Source of the DNA: CBDIHH01 sp965279095 | GTDB lineage: Bacteria; Pseudomonadota; Alphaproteobacteria; Caulobacterales; Caulobacteraceae | Length of the DNA: 64,000 bases | Direction of reading: 5' to 3' | Assembly (NCBI GenBank): GCA_965279095.1 | Contig: CBDIHH010000005.1 | Coordinates: 434,001 to 498,000 of the forward strand | Shown here: piece by piece, positions 8,172-17,093 of the stretch | Position numbering within the stretch: the first letter of the stretch is position 1 | Layout: every line of letters begins with the position of its first letter | Made by a program: the position numbers and the translations under genes | Notes under the pieces: generated by a model | The model's input: only the letters and a program-made list of their open reading frames with translations | The model's database searches: none | What the model was told of the DNA's origin: nothing

Positions 8172-8768
8172 TCAGGCCGGCGGCTTGGCTTCCTTGGGCT
8201 CCACCAGCTTCAGGCCCTTGGCCTTGGCGTCGAAGGCGACCTGGCTGGAGGGCGACAGGTTCGGGCGGTAGACGAGCATGCCCATGCTCATGGTGCATGA
8301 CAGATAGTAGGTCTCGCCCGGCTCGACCTCAAGGGTGAGGAAGTCCTTGGCTTCGCTCTGGGTCATGAAGCGGTGGCTGCCCGCGTCGGCGATGTAGACC
8401 GCATATCGACCCGACCACAGGCGGGCCACGTCGCCCGGCCCGTCATGGATGGGGCAGGGAATGGCCATGCCGAGCATTGACCCGGGGCGGAAGAAGACGA
8501 CGCGCCCCTTGCCTTCGGGGATCGCGCCCAGGGGATCGGCCGCGGCCGTCGACGGCGCAGCGACTTCGGCCGGGGCCGAGGGCGGAGCGGCTTGGTCAGC
8601 GCCCGAGGGCGGCGTGGCCGCGACGTCGGCGGGGGGCGCGGGCGGTACATCCGCGCTGCCGGGCGCGGCGACCGAGGGCTCGGGCGCGGCCGGCGCGGGC
8701 TGGGCTGCCGCCAGGGTCGTCAGGGCGACATTGGCCGCGAGGGCCAGGGCGAAGGCGGATCGGTTCAC
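8172..8768 (-). CDS. DUF2846-like secreted protein
   Basis: 198 residues. A Sec signal peptide (MNRSAFALALAANVALTT...AAAQ) is followed by a Pro/Ala-rich low-complexity linker to about residue 85, then a compact domain beginning GKGRVVFFRPGSMLGM, which resembles DUF2846 (small periplasmic or lipoprotein domains of unknown role). Two cysteines, in PCPIHDG and SCTMSMG, could form a disulfide. The GTG start at 8766-8768 follows AGGAGA with 7-nt spacing and overlaps the upstream gene's stop (GTGA), so the two secreted proteins are translationally coupled and may act together. Function unknown. Confidence 0.75.
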   Translation of the reverse strand: MNRSAFALALAANVALTTLAAAQPAPAAPEPSVAAPGSADVPPAPPADVAATPPSGADQAAPPSAPAEVAAPSTAAADPLGAIPEGKGRVVFFRPGSMLGMAIPCPIHDGPGDVARLWSGRYAVYIADAGSHRFMTQSEAKDFLTLEVEPGETYYLSCTMSMGMLVYRPNLSPSSQVAFDAKAKGLKLVEPKEAKPPA

Positions 8769-9349
8769 GGTTGGGTCTCCTGGGAAGCAGATGAGGGAAG
8801 GGCCGGTGCGGACGGGGGCGCGATCGGGGCTGGCGGTCGGATGGTCCGGGCAGTCACCTGCGTGCCGGCCTGTAGGGTCACGTCCCCGCCTTGGACGAAG
8901 AAGCCCGCCGGGGTGAAGATCATGGTGGCGATCACCGCCCCCGTGGTGTTGTCCTGACCCGCCTGGGACCAGCGCAGGTAGCCCAGGGGGATGCGGGTCC
9001 CGTCGTGGTCGAGATAGCGAGCGGCGATGATCAGCTCGCCCGCCTTGCCCGCCAGTCCCTTCCGGGCGGCGTGAACCACCTGGCCCTGTCCGGGCGTGTT
9101 GGCCGGCAGGGCGAGCCGGCCGTCGATGAGGACGTCCTCGGCCAGGTGGATCGGAAACCAGTCGCCCTCCTTGGCGACCTTGGAGGACACTTCGCTGTCG
9201 ATCTGCAGGACCACGGTGGTCCCCGCAGGAATTGTGGGGGGCGCCGCGAGGGCGGCCGGGAGCACGGATGGCGGGGGCGGCGCGGGCTGGGCGTACAGCA
9301 CCGAGGGCGCGGCGAACACGCCGAAGCAGATCTTCGTAATCAAACGCAT
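8765..9349 (-). CDS. Secreted protein of unknown function, partner of the DUF2846-like gene
   Basis: 194 residues from the ATG at 9347-9349 (17 residues of upstream frame rejected because the signal peptide MRLITKICFGVFAAPSVLYA starts here). After a Pro-rich stretch comes a beta-rich domain, IPAGTTVVLQIDSEVSSK...GDWFPIHLAEDV...PANTPGQGQV, loosely reminiscent of the VirB10/TrbI-type beta-barrel repeats that begin IPAGT, but I cannot assign a family. The tail is Pro/Ser-rich. It overlaps the DUF2846-like gene by 4 nt and is divergent from hldE across 109 bp. Confidence 0.7.
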   Translation of the reverse strand: MRLITKICFGVFAAPSVLYAQPAPPPPSVLPAALAAPPTIPAGTTVVLQIDSEVSSKVAKEGDWFPIHLAEDVLIDGRLALPANTPGQGQVVHAARKGLAGKAGELIIAARYLDHDGTRIPLGYLRWSQAGQDNTTGAVIATMIFTPAGFFVQGGDVTLQAGTQVTARTIRPPAPIAPPSAPALPSSASQETQP

Positions 9350-9458
9350 GAACACACCCCCGAATCCAACGTAGCGGTCCCTGCCGCCCGCTGGCAACGG
9401 GGGAGCGAGCGACCTCGCCGCGTTGCGCAGCCGGGGTGAAACCGCCTATAGCCGGAGG

Positions 9459-10925
9459 ATGGACCTGAACGCCCTGCAACAGCTTCTCGGCGCCGCGGCG
9501 GGCGCCCGCGTGGCCTGCGTCGGCGACCTGATGCTGGACCGCTACGTCTATGGCGAGGTCAGCCGCATCTCCCCCGAGGCGCCGATCCCCGTGATGTTGC
9601 GAACCTCCACCGAGGCCATGCTGGGGGCGGCCAGCAATGTCGCGCGCAACGTGGCCGCCCTGGGCGGAGCCACGGCGCTGGTCGGGATGATCGGGGACGA
9701 CGGAGCGGGCCGGGAAACCCTGGAGCTGCTGGGCCAGGTCGCCGGCCTGACGGGGCACATCGTCACCCGCACAGCGCACCCGACCACCGTCAAGACCCGC
9801 TTCGTCGCCGGCGGCCAGCAGTTGCTGCGGCTGGACGACGAGCGTGTCGTCCCGGCGGACGGCGATGCCGAGGCGCGTCTGGTCAGCGCGGTCGCCGAGG
9901 CCGCCGTTGGGGCCGGGGTCATCCTCCTGTCCGACTACGCCAAGGGGGCGGTGACCGAGGCGGTGATCGCGGCCTGTCATGCGGCGGCGAAGACGCACGC
10001 CGCCCGCCTGATCGTCGACGCCAAGGCGCGCAGCTTCGTCAAATACGGGGCGGTCGATCTGATCAAGCCCAACGCCCAGGAACTCGCCCTGCTGACGGAC
10101 CTGCCGACCGGGTCGGACGCCGAGGTGGAGACCGCCCTGACGGCGGCGCTGGACGGCTGTGCGGCCAAGGCGGTGCTGGTCACCCGGGGCGCGCTGGGCA
10201 TGTCCCTTGCCGAGCGCGGCCGGCCCGTGCGCCATTTCCGCGGCGCGGCGCGGCGGGTTTTCGATGTCTCGGGGGCCGGCGACACCGGCCTGGCGGCCCT
10301 GGGCCTCGCCCTGGCCGCTGGCAGCGAGATGGGCGAGGCGATCGAATTCGCCGTACTCGCCTCGGGCGTCGCGGTGACCAAGCCCGGCACGGCGGTGGTC
10401 TATCCGGCCGAGCTTGTCGATGCGGAACTGGCCCAGCACCTGGCCCCCATCGAGGCCAAGGTCTCGACCCTGGAGGATGTGAAGGCGCGGGTCGCCGCCT
10501 GGCGCGCCCAAGGCCTGAGGGTGGGCTTCACCAACGGCTGCTTCGACATCCTGCATCGCGGCCACGTCAGCTACCTGACCCAGGCGCGCTCCTGGTGCGA
10601 CCGACTGGTGGTGGGATTGAACAGTGACAGTTCGGTGCGGGCGCTGAAAGGCGAGGGGCGGCCGGTCAATAATCTGGAGAGCCGGGCCCTGGTGCTGGCT
10701 GGCCTGTCGCCCGTGGATCTGGTGGCGCCGTTTGGCGAGGACACCCCGGCCCGGCTGATCGAGGCGGTGCGACCGGATGTGCTCATCAAGGGCGCCGACT
10801 ACACGATCGACGGCGTGGTCGGGGCGGCGTTCGTGCAGTCCTATGGCGGCGAGGTCAGGCTGGCCGATCTCGTGGAGGGCTATTCCACCACGGCGGCCAT
10901 CGCCAAGCTGGCGGCCTACCGATGA
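9459..10925 (+). CDS. hldE: Bifunctional heptose-7-phosphate kinase / heptose-1-phosphate adenylyltransferase
   Basis: 488 residues in two domains. Residues 1 to about 320 form a PfkB/ribokinase-type kinase (GDLMLDRYVYGEVSRISPEAP; DVSGAGDTG near 270 with the catalytic Asp). From about 345 there is a cytidylyltransferase-like domain with GCFDILHRGH (HxGH) near 360. Together they phosphorylate D-glycero-D-manno-heptose 7-phosphate and attach AMP, giving ADP-heptose for the LPS core. The ATG at 9459 is preceded by GGAGG with almost no spacer, which is unusual, but homology starts here. The stop overlaps hldD (ATGA), so the two are coupled. Confidence 0.95.
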   Translation: MDLNALQQLLGAAAGARVACVGDLMLDRYVYGEVSRISPEAPIPVMLRTSTEAMLGAASNVARNVAALGGATALVGMIGDDGAGRETLELLGQVAGLTGHIVTRTAHPTTVKTRFVAGGQQLLRLDDERVVPADGDAEARLVSAVAEAAVGAGVILLSDYAKGAVTEAVIAACHAAAKTHAARLIVDAKARSFVKYGAVDLIKPNAQELALLTDLPTGSDAEVETALTAALDGCAAKAVLVTRGALGMSLAERGRPVRHFRGAARRVFDVSGAGDTGLAALGLALAAGSEMGEAIEFAVLASGVAVTKPGTAVVYPAELVDAELAQHLAPIEAKVSTLEDVKARVAAWRAQGLRVGFTNGCFDILHRGHVSYLTQARSWCDRLVVGLNSDSSVRALKGEGRPVNNLESRALVLAGLSPVDLVAPFGEDTPARLIEAVRPDVLIKGADYTIDGVVGAAFVQSYGGEVRLADLVEGYSTTAAIAKLAAYR

Positions 10926-11926
10926 CCCCGCGCCATATCGTCCTGGTCACTGGGGGCGCCGGCTTCATCGGCTCCAACGTGGTCGCCCGCCTGTGCGAGC
11001 GGGGCGACCTGGATGTGGTGGTCTGCGATCGCCTGCGCGACGACGCCCTGGGCAAGTGGCGCAACCTCGCCAAGCACCCCATCGCCGACTTCGTCGCCCC
11101 CGAGGCCCTATTCGAGTGGCTGGAGCGCTGGTGGAAAGAGGTGGCCACGGTGGTGCACATGGGGGCTGTCTCCTCCACCACCGAGGAAGATGTCGACAAG
11201 ATCATCCACGCCAACTTCACCCTGTCACGGGACCTGTGGCGCTGGGCGCAGGAGCGCCAGCGGCGGCTGATCTATGCGTCGTCCGCGGCGACCTATGGAG
11301 ACGGGTCGTCGGGCTTTGTGGACCGGGACGACGCGGAGTCTCTCGCGGCCCTGCGACCGCTGAACGCCTATGGTTGGTCCAAGGCCCTGTTCGACCTCTA
11401 CGCGGCGCGGGAGCGCAGCCGGGGCGGCGGGCCGCCGCAGGCCGTCGGGCTCAAGTTCTTCAACGTCTACGGCCCCAACGAACACCACAAGGGCGCCATG
11501 AAATCCCTGGCGGCCCAGATGTGGCCGAATGTCCGCGACGGCCATCCGGTCCACCTGTTCCAGTCCCATCGCGAGGGCTATGACGACGGCGGCCAGTTGC
11601 GCGATTTCGTCTATGTCCGCGACGCGGCGGAGGTCATCAGCTGGCTGATCGACAACGATGGCGTGAACGGCGTATTCAACCTGGGCTCGGGCCAGGCGCG
11701 CAGCTTCGCCGACCTGGCGCAGGCCGTCTTCGCCGCCGCCGGCCAGCCGCCGCAGATCGTCTACGACCCCATGCCGGAGCCCCTGCGCGACCGCTACCAG
11801 TATTTCACCCAGGCCGATCTGGGCCGACTGCGCGCAGCGGGTTATGTGGCGCCGATGACCAGCCTGGAGGACGGGGTCGCGGACTATGTGCGCGGCTTCC
11901 TTCGCCAGCCAGACCCTTACCGCTAG
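10922..11926 (+). CDS. hldD: ADP-L-glycero-D-manno-heptose 6-epimerase
   Basis: 334 residues, extended short-chain dehydrogenase. GGAGFIG at 10-16 binds NADP; YGWSK near residue 150 is the YxxxK catalytic pair; FFNVYGPNEHHKG is specific for HldD. It epimerises ADP-D,D-heptose to the L,D form used by heptosyltransferases. It begins inside the hldE stop codon (ATGA overlap) and completes the pathway, so hldE-hldD is an operon. The DUF3089 gene follows after 9 nt. Confidence 0.95.
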   Translation: MTPRHIVLVTGGAGFIGSNVVARLCERGDLDVVVCDRLRDDALGKWRNLAKHPIADFVAPEALFEWLERWWKEVATVVHMGAVSSTTEEDVDKIIHANFTLSRDLWRWAQERQRRLIYASSAATYGDGSSGFVDRDDAESLAALRPLNAYGWSKALFDLYAARERSRGGGPPQAVGLKFFNVYGPNEHHKGAMKSLAAQMWPNVRDGHPVHLFQSHREGYDDGGQLRDFVYVRDAAEVISWLIDNDGVNGVFNLGSGQARSFADLAQAVFAAAGQPPQIVYDPMPEPLRDRYQYFTQADLGRLRAAGYVAPMTSLEDGVADYVRGFLRQPDPYR

Positions 11927-11935
11927 GGGCGCCGC

Positions 11936-13102
11936 GTGGGCGCCAAGCGCAGCCTGGCCATCGTCGCAGCGGCGGTCATCGCGGGGCTGGTGGCGGCCGC
12001 CTTCGTCTGGCGCGACGATATCCTGCGCACCGCGCTGGATCCCAAGGAGCCATTCCAGACCTATGCCCCGCCGGCCGCGCCCGACTACCGGCGCCCAGAC
12101 GCCTGGGCGCTGCTGCCGGCGGGCAAGACGGATACCGCCCTGCCAGCTGACGTGTTCTTCATCCATCCGACCACCTTCAACGGCGGCGCCCATTGGAACG
12201 GGCCGATCGACGATCCGGTCTCGCGGCGGCAGCTCGAGCGGGTCATGCTGCCCAACTATGCCGGGCCTTTCGGCTCGGTCGGGCGCCTGTTCGCGCCGCG
12301 CTACCGGCAGGCCAGCCTGTACGCTCACCTGACCCTGCGCGACGACGCCCGCGAGGCGCGGCGCTTTGCCTATGGCGACATCCGGCGGGCCTTCGACGCC
12401 TTCCTGCTGCGCAGCGACGGGCGGCCCTTTTTCATTGTGGGGGTGGAGCAGGGCGGCTTCCTGGGCGACCGATTGTTGCGCGAGGTGGTCGCCCCCGATC
12501 CGGCCCTGGTGCAGCGGCTGGCCGGAGCCTATCTGATCCGCACCGTGGCCGCCGCCGACGACTACGGCCCCACCGCGGCGCTGCCCGCCTGCCGCGGGCG
12601 GGCCCAGGCTCATTGCGTGACGGCCTTCGCCGTGGCGCCCGAGACGGGCGGCGAGCGGGCGCGGGACCTGCTCGGCCGGTCCCTGCTGTGGGGCCCGGGG
12701 CCTGACTTGGAGAATCTCAAGGGTCGCCAGGCCCTGTGCGTCAACCCGCTCCTGGGCGCGCAAAGCCCGGACCTGGCCCCGGCCTCCATGAACCGAGGGG
12801 CGTCCAACGCCACCGAGGTCGAATGGGGCGTGCGCCCAGCCTTCCTGCCCGGCCAGGTCTCGGCGCAATGCGTGGACGGCGTCCTGCGGGTGTCGCGGCC
12901 GAAATCCCGCTCCCTGCGGCCCGCCGGAACCTGGGCGGACCGGCTGAAGGCGCCGCCCTACAATCTGTTCTACGCCGACCTGGAGGCGGACGCCCGGCAG
13001 CGCCTCGCCCGTCTCCTGGGCGTCCCCTATGACCCCGACGCCCTGCCGCCAATCACGCGCTCGATCGCCGTCGGCGCCGCGCCGATACACCGGATCGACT
13101 GA
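11936..13102 (+). CDS. DUF3089 alpha/beta-hydrolase-like protein with altered nucleophile
   Basis: 388 residues from a GTG start. An N-terminal hydrophobic segment (about 5-25, SLAIVAAAVIAGLVAAAFVW) should anchor it in the inner membrane with the rest periplasmic. DUF3089 landmarks are present: ADVFFIHPTTF, LFAPRYRQA, YGDIRRAFDAFL and a late VEWGVRP-type segment. The family usually carries a nucleophile elbow such as GHSQG; here the equivalent is FIVGVEQGGF, with Glu in place of Ser, so ordinary serine-hydrolase activity is unlikely. It sits 9 nt after hldD, perhaps in the same transcript. Role unknown. Confidence 0.82.
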   Translation: MGAKRSLAIVAAAVIAGLVAAAFVWRDDILRTALDPKEPFQTYAPPAAPDYRRPDAWALLPAGKTDTALPADVFFIHPTTFNGGAHWNGPIDDPVSRRQLERVMLPNYAGPFGSVGRLFAPRYRQASLYAHLTLRDDAREARRFAYGDIRRAFDAFLLRSDGRPFFIVGVEQGGFLGDRLLREVVAPDPALVQRLAGAYLIRTVAAADDYGPTAALPACRGRAQAHCVTAFAVAPETGGERARDLLGRSLLWGPGPDLENLKGRQALCVNPLLGAQSPDLAPASMNRGASNATEVEWGVRPAFLPGQVSAQCVDGVLRVSRPKSRSLRPAGTWADRLKAPPYNLFYADLEADARQRLARLLGVPYDPDALPPITRSIAVGAAPIHRID

Positions 13103-13184
13103 CGGGGCGGCTGTCGGCCGGCCCGCGCAGGCCCTATAGGGGGGACGGACCCGCATAAGGGTTCGTCGCCGAGCGTCTCCCCCG

Positions 13185-14486
13185 ATGTTGGCTTTCGCTT
13201 GCGCCGTCGTCCTGCTCCTCGTGATGCTGAACGGCGTCTTCGCCATGTCCGAACTGGCCGTGGTGTCTTCCAGGCGCGCCAAACTGCAGGCCCGGGCCGA
13301 CAAGGGGGATCGGGGGGCCAAGGCCGCGCTCACCCTGTCCAAAAACCCGAACCGATTCCTGTCGGCGGTTCAGGTCGGCATCACCCTGATCGGCATCCTC
13401 GCCGGCGCCTACGGTCAGGCGACCATCGCCGCGGAGCTCGACGCGCGATTCATGACCATCCCGCTGATCGCCGAATACGCCGAGCCCATCGCCACGGGTA
13501 TCGTCGTGGTGGTGCTGACCTATCTGTCGCTTATCGTCGGCGAGCTGGTCCCCAAGCGGATCGCCATGCTGTTTCCCGAGGCCATCGCCGGCGTGGTCGC
13601 GGCTCCGCTGTCGCTGATGGCAAGGCTGATGGGCCCCTTCGTCACCCTGCTGACGGCCTCCACGGCCGGGGTGCTCAAGCTGATGGGAATCAAGGAGACC
13701 GGCAGCGCCGCGATCACCCATGAGGAGGTCGAAACGATCCTCGCGGAGGGCGCCCATGCCGGCCTCATCGAGCCCGCCGAGCAGGCGATGATGAACGAGA
13801 TCATGCGTCTGGGCGACCGGCCGGTGCGCACAGCCATGACCCCGCGCAAGGACGTCTACTGGGTGTCCCTCGACGATGCGCCCGACCAGATCCGCGCTGA
13901 GATGCGGGCCTGTCCCTATTCGCGCTTTCTCGTGGCCCGGGGCTCCAGCGTGGATGAGCCCTTGGGGGTGGTGCACAAGAAGGATGTCCTCGACGTCCTG
14001 CTGGACAACCAGGTTCCCGACCTGGAGGCCCTCCTCGCCACGCCGCTCTACCTGCCCGAGAACACGCCCCTGCTGCGGGCGCTGGAGCTGCTGAAGAAGA
14101 GCCCGACGCACATGGCCCTGGTCGTCGACGAGTTCGGCGCCCTCGAGGGTGTGGTCACGGCCATCGACCTGCTGGAGATGATCGCCGGCGACTTTGACGA
14201 GGGCCACGACAGCCATACCTCGGCGAGCATCATCGAACGGGCCGACGGGTCCCTTCTGGTGGACGGCCGCGCCCATATCGACGACCTCAACAAGGTCCTC
14301 GGCGTGGATTTCGGCGCCGACGGATCATTTCACACGGTGGCCGGCCTTGTTCTGCATGTGCTGGCGCGCTTTCCCGCGGAGGGTGAGGTGTTCCAGATCG
14401 GCCCTTACAAGGCCGAGGTCGTCGACATGGACGAGCGTCGCATCGACAAGCTGCTGATCTATCGACCGGACTCCGCCGGTGACTGA
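13185..14486 (+). CDS. CorC/HlyC (CNNM/YfjD-type) membrane protein with CBS pair
   Basis: 433 residues. The N-terminal DUF21/CNNM domain (about 1-180) has hydrophobic segments at 1-15, around 60-75, 100-125 and 140-155. A CBS pair spans about 205-325, opening with RTAMTPRKDVYWVSLDD, and a CorC_HlyC domain occupies about 340-420. Proteins of this type are linked to Mg2+/Co2+ efflux and adenosine-nucleotide sensing; 'hemolysin' in old names is misleading. Inner membrane. Starts at ATG 13185; its last 8 nt overlap the DUF5522 gene. Confidence 0.9.
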   Translation: MLAFACAVVLLLVMLNGVFAMSELAVVSSRRAKLQARADKGDRGAKAALTLSKNPNRFLSAVQVGITLIGILAGAYGQATIAAELDARFMTIPLIAEYAEPIATGIVVVVLTYLSLIVGELVPKRIAMLFPEAIAGVVAAPLSLMARLMGPFVTLLTASTAGVLKLMGIKETGSAAITHEEVETILAEGAHAGLIEPAEQAMMNEIMRLGDRPVRTAMTPRKDVYWVSLDDAPDQIRAEMRACPYSRFLVARGSSVDEPLGVVHKKDVLDVLLDNQVPDLEALLATPLYLPENTPLLRALELLKKSPTHMALVVDEFGALEGVVTAIDLLEMIAGDFDEGHDSHTSASIIERADGSLLVDGRAHIDDLNKVLGVDFGADGSFHTVAGLVLHVLARFPAEGEVFQIGPYKAEVVDMDERRIDKLLIYRPDSAGD

Positions 14487-14652
14487 GCGTCTGGTTGAAG
14501 GCCGCGACTACTACCGCGAGGGCGCGACGATGGTGTTCACCGCCGCCTTCCACCTGCGGCGCGGCGTCTGTTGCGGGTCGAAATGCCGTCATTGCCCGTT
14601 CGAGCACGAGAATGTGGCCGGCGTGGCCCCGAAGGGTCATCCCGCGTCCTGA
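14479..14652 (+). CDS. DUF5522 small cysteine-rich protein
   Basis: A 57-residue protein with GTG start at 14479, inside the end of the corC-like gene. It opens MTERLVEGRDYYREG and carries MVFTAAFHLRRG then CCGSKCRHCPF, four cysteines probably binding a metal. This matches DUF5522, a short family widespread in bacteria with no known role. It is convergent with recG, and the two coding sequences overlap by 16 bp at their 3' ends (14637-14652). Too short for many gene finders. Confidence 0.82.
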   Translation: MTERLVEGRDYYREGATMVFTAAFHLRRGVCCGSKCRHCPFEHENVAGVAPKGHPAS

Positions 14653-16712
14653 ACCCGGGCTCCGTCGCGCCAGTCGAACAGCTCTTTCAGGATCCGCACC
14701 GCCTGGCCGCGCGGGGAGGTGAGCCCCGGGTCCCGCGCCAGCATCAGCCGCGCGTCGTCCGCGGCGACGGCGATCAGCCCGCGATGGGCGACAGGATCGG
14801 CGAGCCGGTAGTCGGGGAAGCCGCTCTGACGCAGGCCCAGGGGGTCGCCGCCGCCGCGCAGCTCCAGGTCGCGCTCGGCGATGAGGAAGCCGTCGTCGGT
14901 GCGCCGGAGGATGTCCAGCCGCGCCTCGGCGGTCTTGGACAGGGGCGGGTCGTAGAGCAGGACGCAGGCGCTTTCGCGCGAGCCCCGGCCCACCCGGCCG
15001 CGCAGCTGATGCAGCTGCGCCAGGCCGAAGCGCTCGGCCTGCTCGATGACCATGATCGAGGCATTGGGCACATTGACGCCGACCTCCACCACCGTCGTCG
15101 CCACCAGCACATCGATGCCGCCGTCGGCGAAGGCGGCCATCACCGCGTCCTTGGCCGACGCCGGCAGCTTGCCGTGGACCAGGCCGACGCGGGGCCCGAT
15201 CATGCGGCGCAGGACCTCCACCCGCGCCTCGGCTGCCGCCAGGTCGGACAGCTCCGACTCCGCCACCAGGGGGCAGATCCAGAAGGCCTGGGCCCCGCCG
15301 TCCGCCGCCGCCTTGAGCCGGGCAACGATCTCGGGCAGGCGCGGCATCGGCACGGCCCGGGTGGCCACGGGCTTGCGGCCCGGGGGCTTCTCATCGATGC
15401 GCGAGACGTCCAGGTCCCCATAGAGGGTCAGTTCGAGGGTGCGCGGGATCGGGGTCGCCGACATGGCCAGAAGGTGGGCAGCCTCGCCTTTTTCCTGCAG
15501 CCGGCGACGGTCGGAGACCCCGAAGCGGTGCTGCTCGTCGATGACGCTGAGCGCGAGCGCCTTGAAAGCCACGGCGTCCTGGAACAGGGCGTGAGTGCCC
15601 ACCGCCACCGCCGCCTCGCCCCCGGCCAGGGCCGCCAGTGTCTCGGCCCGGCCGGGCCCGCGATCGCGCCCGGTGAGCAGGACGGTGCGCACCCCCACAG
15701 CCTGGAGGGGTCCCGCGATGGTCTCGAAATGCTGGCGCGCGAGAATCTCGGTGGGCGCCATCAGCACCGACTGCAGGCCGGCCGCCGCGGCGTCGGCCAT
15801 GGCCAGCATGGCGACCACGGTCTTGCCCGCGCCCACATCCCCCTGCAGCAGCCGGCTCATGCGCTCGCCCGAGGCTAGGTCGGCCCGCACGTCGGCCAGG
15901 GCGCGGGCCTGGGCCCCAGTGAGCCGGAAGGGCAGGGCGGCCTGGGCGGCGTCCGCCAGGGCGCTGGCGGGAATGGCGCCCGCAGGCTGCCGGCGGCGCT
16001 GGGCCTTGCGCTCGGCCATGGCCAGCTGGTGGGCGAACAGCTCGTCATAGGCGAGGCGCTGGCGGGCCTTGGACAGGGGCGACAGGTCGGCCTCCGTCTG
16101 CGGGCCGTGCAGCGCCTCCAGGGCGGCGCGCCAGGTGGGATACCCCTCCCGCGCCAGCCAGGCTGGATCCTGCCATTCGGGCAGCTCGGGGGCGCGGGCC
16201 AGGGCCTCGTGGGCCAGGCGGCGGAGGGTTCGCGACGGCAACCCGGCCGTGGCCGGATAGACGGCTTCAAAGGCGGGAATGTCGGCCAGGCGATCGGCGT
16301 CCAGGACATAGTCCGGATGGGTGATCTGCAGCTCGTTGTTGAACCGCTCCACCCGGCCGCTGACCGCGCGCCGGGCGCCCGGCGGATGCTGGCGCTCCAG
16401 ATGGTCGCCGAACACCTTGAAATAGACCAGGGTCAGAAAGCCGTCTTCGTCGAACAGGCGTATGCGGTAGGGCAGGTTGGGGCGCGCCGGCGCCAGATGG
16501 GCGTCCACGGTCAGGCGCAGGGTCTGGACCTCGCCTTCGCGCGCTGTCGCCGTGGTGGCCTGGTCGCGCCGAATGAAGCCGTGCGGCCCCAGGAACAGCA
16601 GGTCGCGCACGAGCGGCCCGGCGGCCTTTTCCACCAGGGGCGCGATCTTGGGACCCACGCCCTTGAGGGCCGTGGCCGGGGCGAACAGGGGAAACAGAAT
16701 CTCCGGGCGCAT
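14637..16712 (-). CDS. recG: ATP-dependent DNA helicase RecG
   Basis: 691 residues. An N-terminal wedge/OB domain (about 1-230, with the helix-hairpin-like LKGVGPKIAPLVEKAA) grips forked DNA. Superfamily 2 motifs follow: Walker A GDVGAGKT near 290, DEQHRFG as motif II, ATPIPRTL as motif III, and QLRGRVGRG as motif VI. RecG remodels stalled replication forks and Holliday junctions. The ATG at 16710-16712 was chosen because homology (RPEILFPLFAP) starts there; the very long open frame continuing upstream is antisense to mfd. Divergent from sdhE-mfd, an arrangement common in alphaproteobacteria. Confidence 0.95.
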   Translation of the reverse strand: MRPEILFPLFAPATALKGVGPKIAPLVEKAAGPLVRDLLFLGPHGFIRRDQATTATAREGEVQTLRLTVDAHLAPARPNLPYRIRLFDEDGFLTLVYFKVFGDHLERQHPPGARRAVSGRVERFNNELQITHPDYVLDADRLADIPAFEAVYPATAGLPSRTLRRLAHEALARAPELPEWQDPAWLAREGYPTWRAALEALHGPQTEADLSPLSKARQRLAYDELFAHQLAMAERKAQRRRQPAGAIPASALADAAQAALPFRLTGAQARALADVRADLASGERMSRLLQGDVGAGKTVVAMLAMADAAAAGLQSVLMAPTEILARQHFETIAGPLQAVGVRTVLLTGRDRGPGRAETLAALAGGEAAVAVGTHALFQDAVAFKALALSVIDEQHRFGVSDRRRLQEKGEAAHLLAMSATPIPRTLELTLYGDLDVSRIDEKPPGRKPVATRAVPMPRLPEIVARLKAAADGGAQAFWICPLVAESELSDLAAAEARVEVLRRMIGPRVGLVHGKLPASAKDAVMAAFADGGIDVLVATTVVEVGVNVPNASIMVIEQAERFGLAQLHQLRGRVGRGSRESACVLLYDPPLSKTAEARLDILRRTDDGFLIAERDLELRGGGDPLGLRQSGFPDYRLADPVAHRGLIAVAADDARLMLARDPGLTSPRGQAVRILKELFDWRDGARVQDAG

Positions 16713-16796
16713 CGGCGCATCATAGCGCGGGTGGCGCGCCGCCGCGCAGGCCTCTATATGCCCCCTTCGCCCCGGTTCGGGCTTGCAGGTCTGAGC

Positions 16797-17075
16797 ATGG
16801 ACGATCCCCGCCACAAGAAGCTGAAATTCCGCGCCTGGCATCGCGGCTTCGTCGAGGCCGACCTGATCCTCGGTCCCTTCGCCGACAGCCACCTGGAGAA
16901 GATGAGCGTCGCGCAGCTCGACGACTTCGAGGTGCTCCTCGACCAGCCCGACCACGACCTCTACGCCTGGATCCTCGGCCGGGCCCCGACCCCCGAGGCC
17001 TTCGAGACCGACGTCATGGACCTGCTGCGCAGTTTCCGCTTCTTCGCCCACGCCGCCCATCGGCCGGGCGCCTAG
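16797..17075 (+). CDS. sdhE: Succinate dehydrogenase flavinylation factor SdhE
   Basis: 92 residues, DUF339/Sdh5 family. HRGFVEADLILGPF contains the conserved RGxxE motif needed to attach FAD covalently to the SdhA flavoprotein. Homologues promote maturation of succinate dehydrogenase in the cytoplasm. Start at ATG 16797. It lies between divergent recG and downstream mfd; its stop is about 18 nt before the putative mfd start, so the two genes may share a transcript. Confidence 0.93.
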   Translation: MDDPRHKKLKFRAWHRGFVEADLILGPFADSHLEKMSVAQLDDFEVLLDQPDHDLYAWILGRAPTPEAFETDVMDLLRSFRFFAHAAHRPGA

Positions 17076-17093
17076 AGTTTCTGGAGTTCCTTC

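Noticed and set aside
11225..13342. A 705-codon minus-strand open frame opposite hldD and the DUF3089 gene
   Set aside because: Composition is Gly/Arg/Gln-rich with no family features; it mirrors well-supported plus-strand genes.
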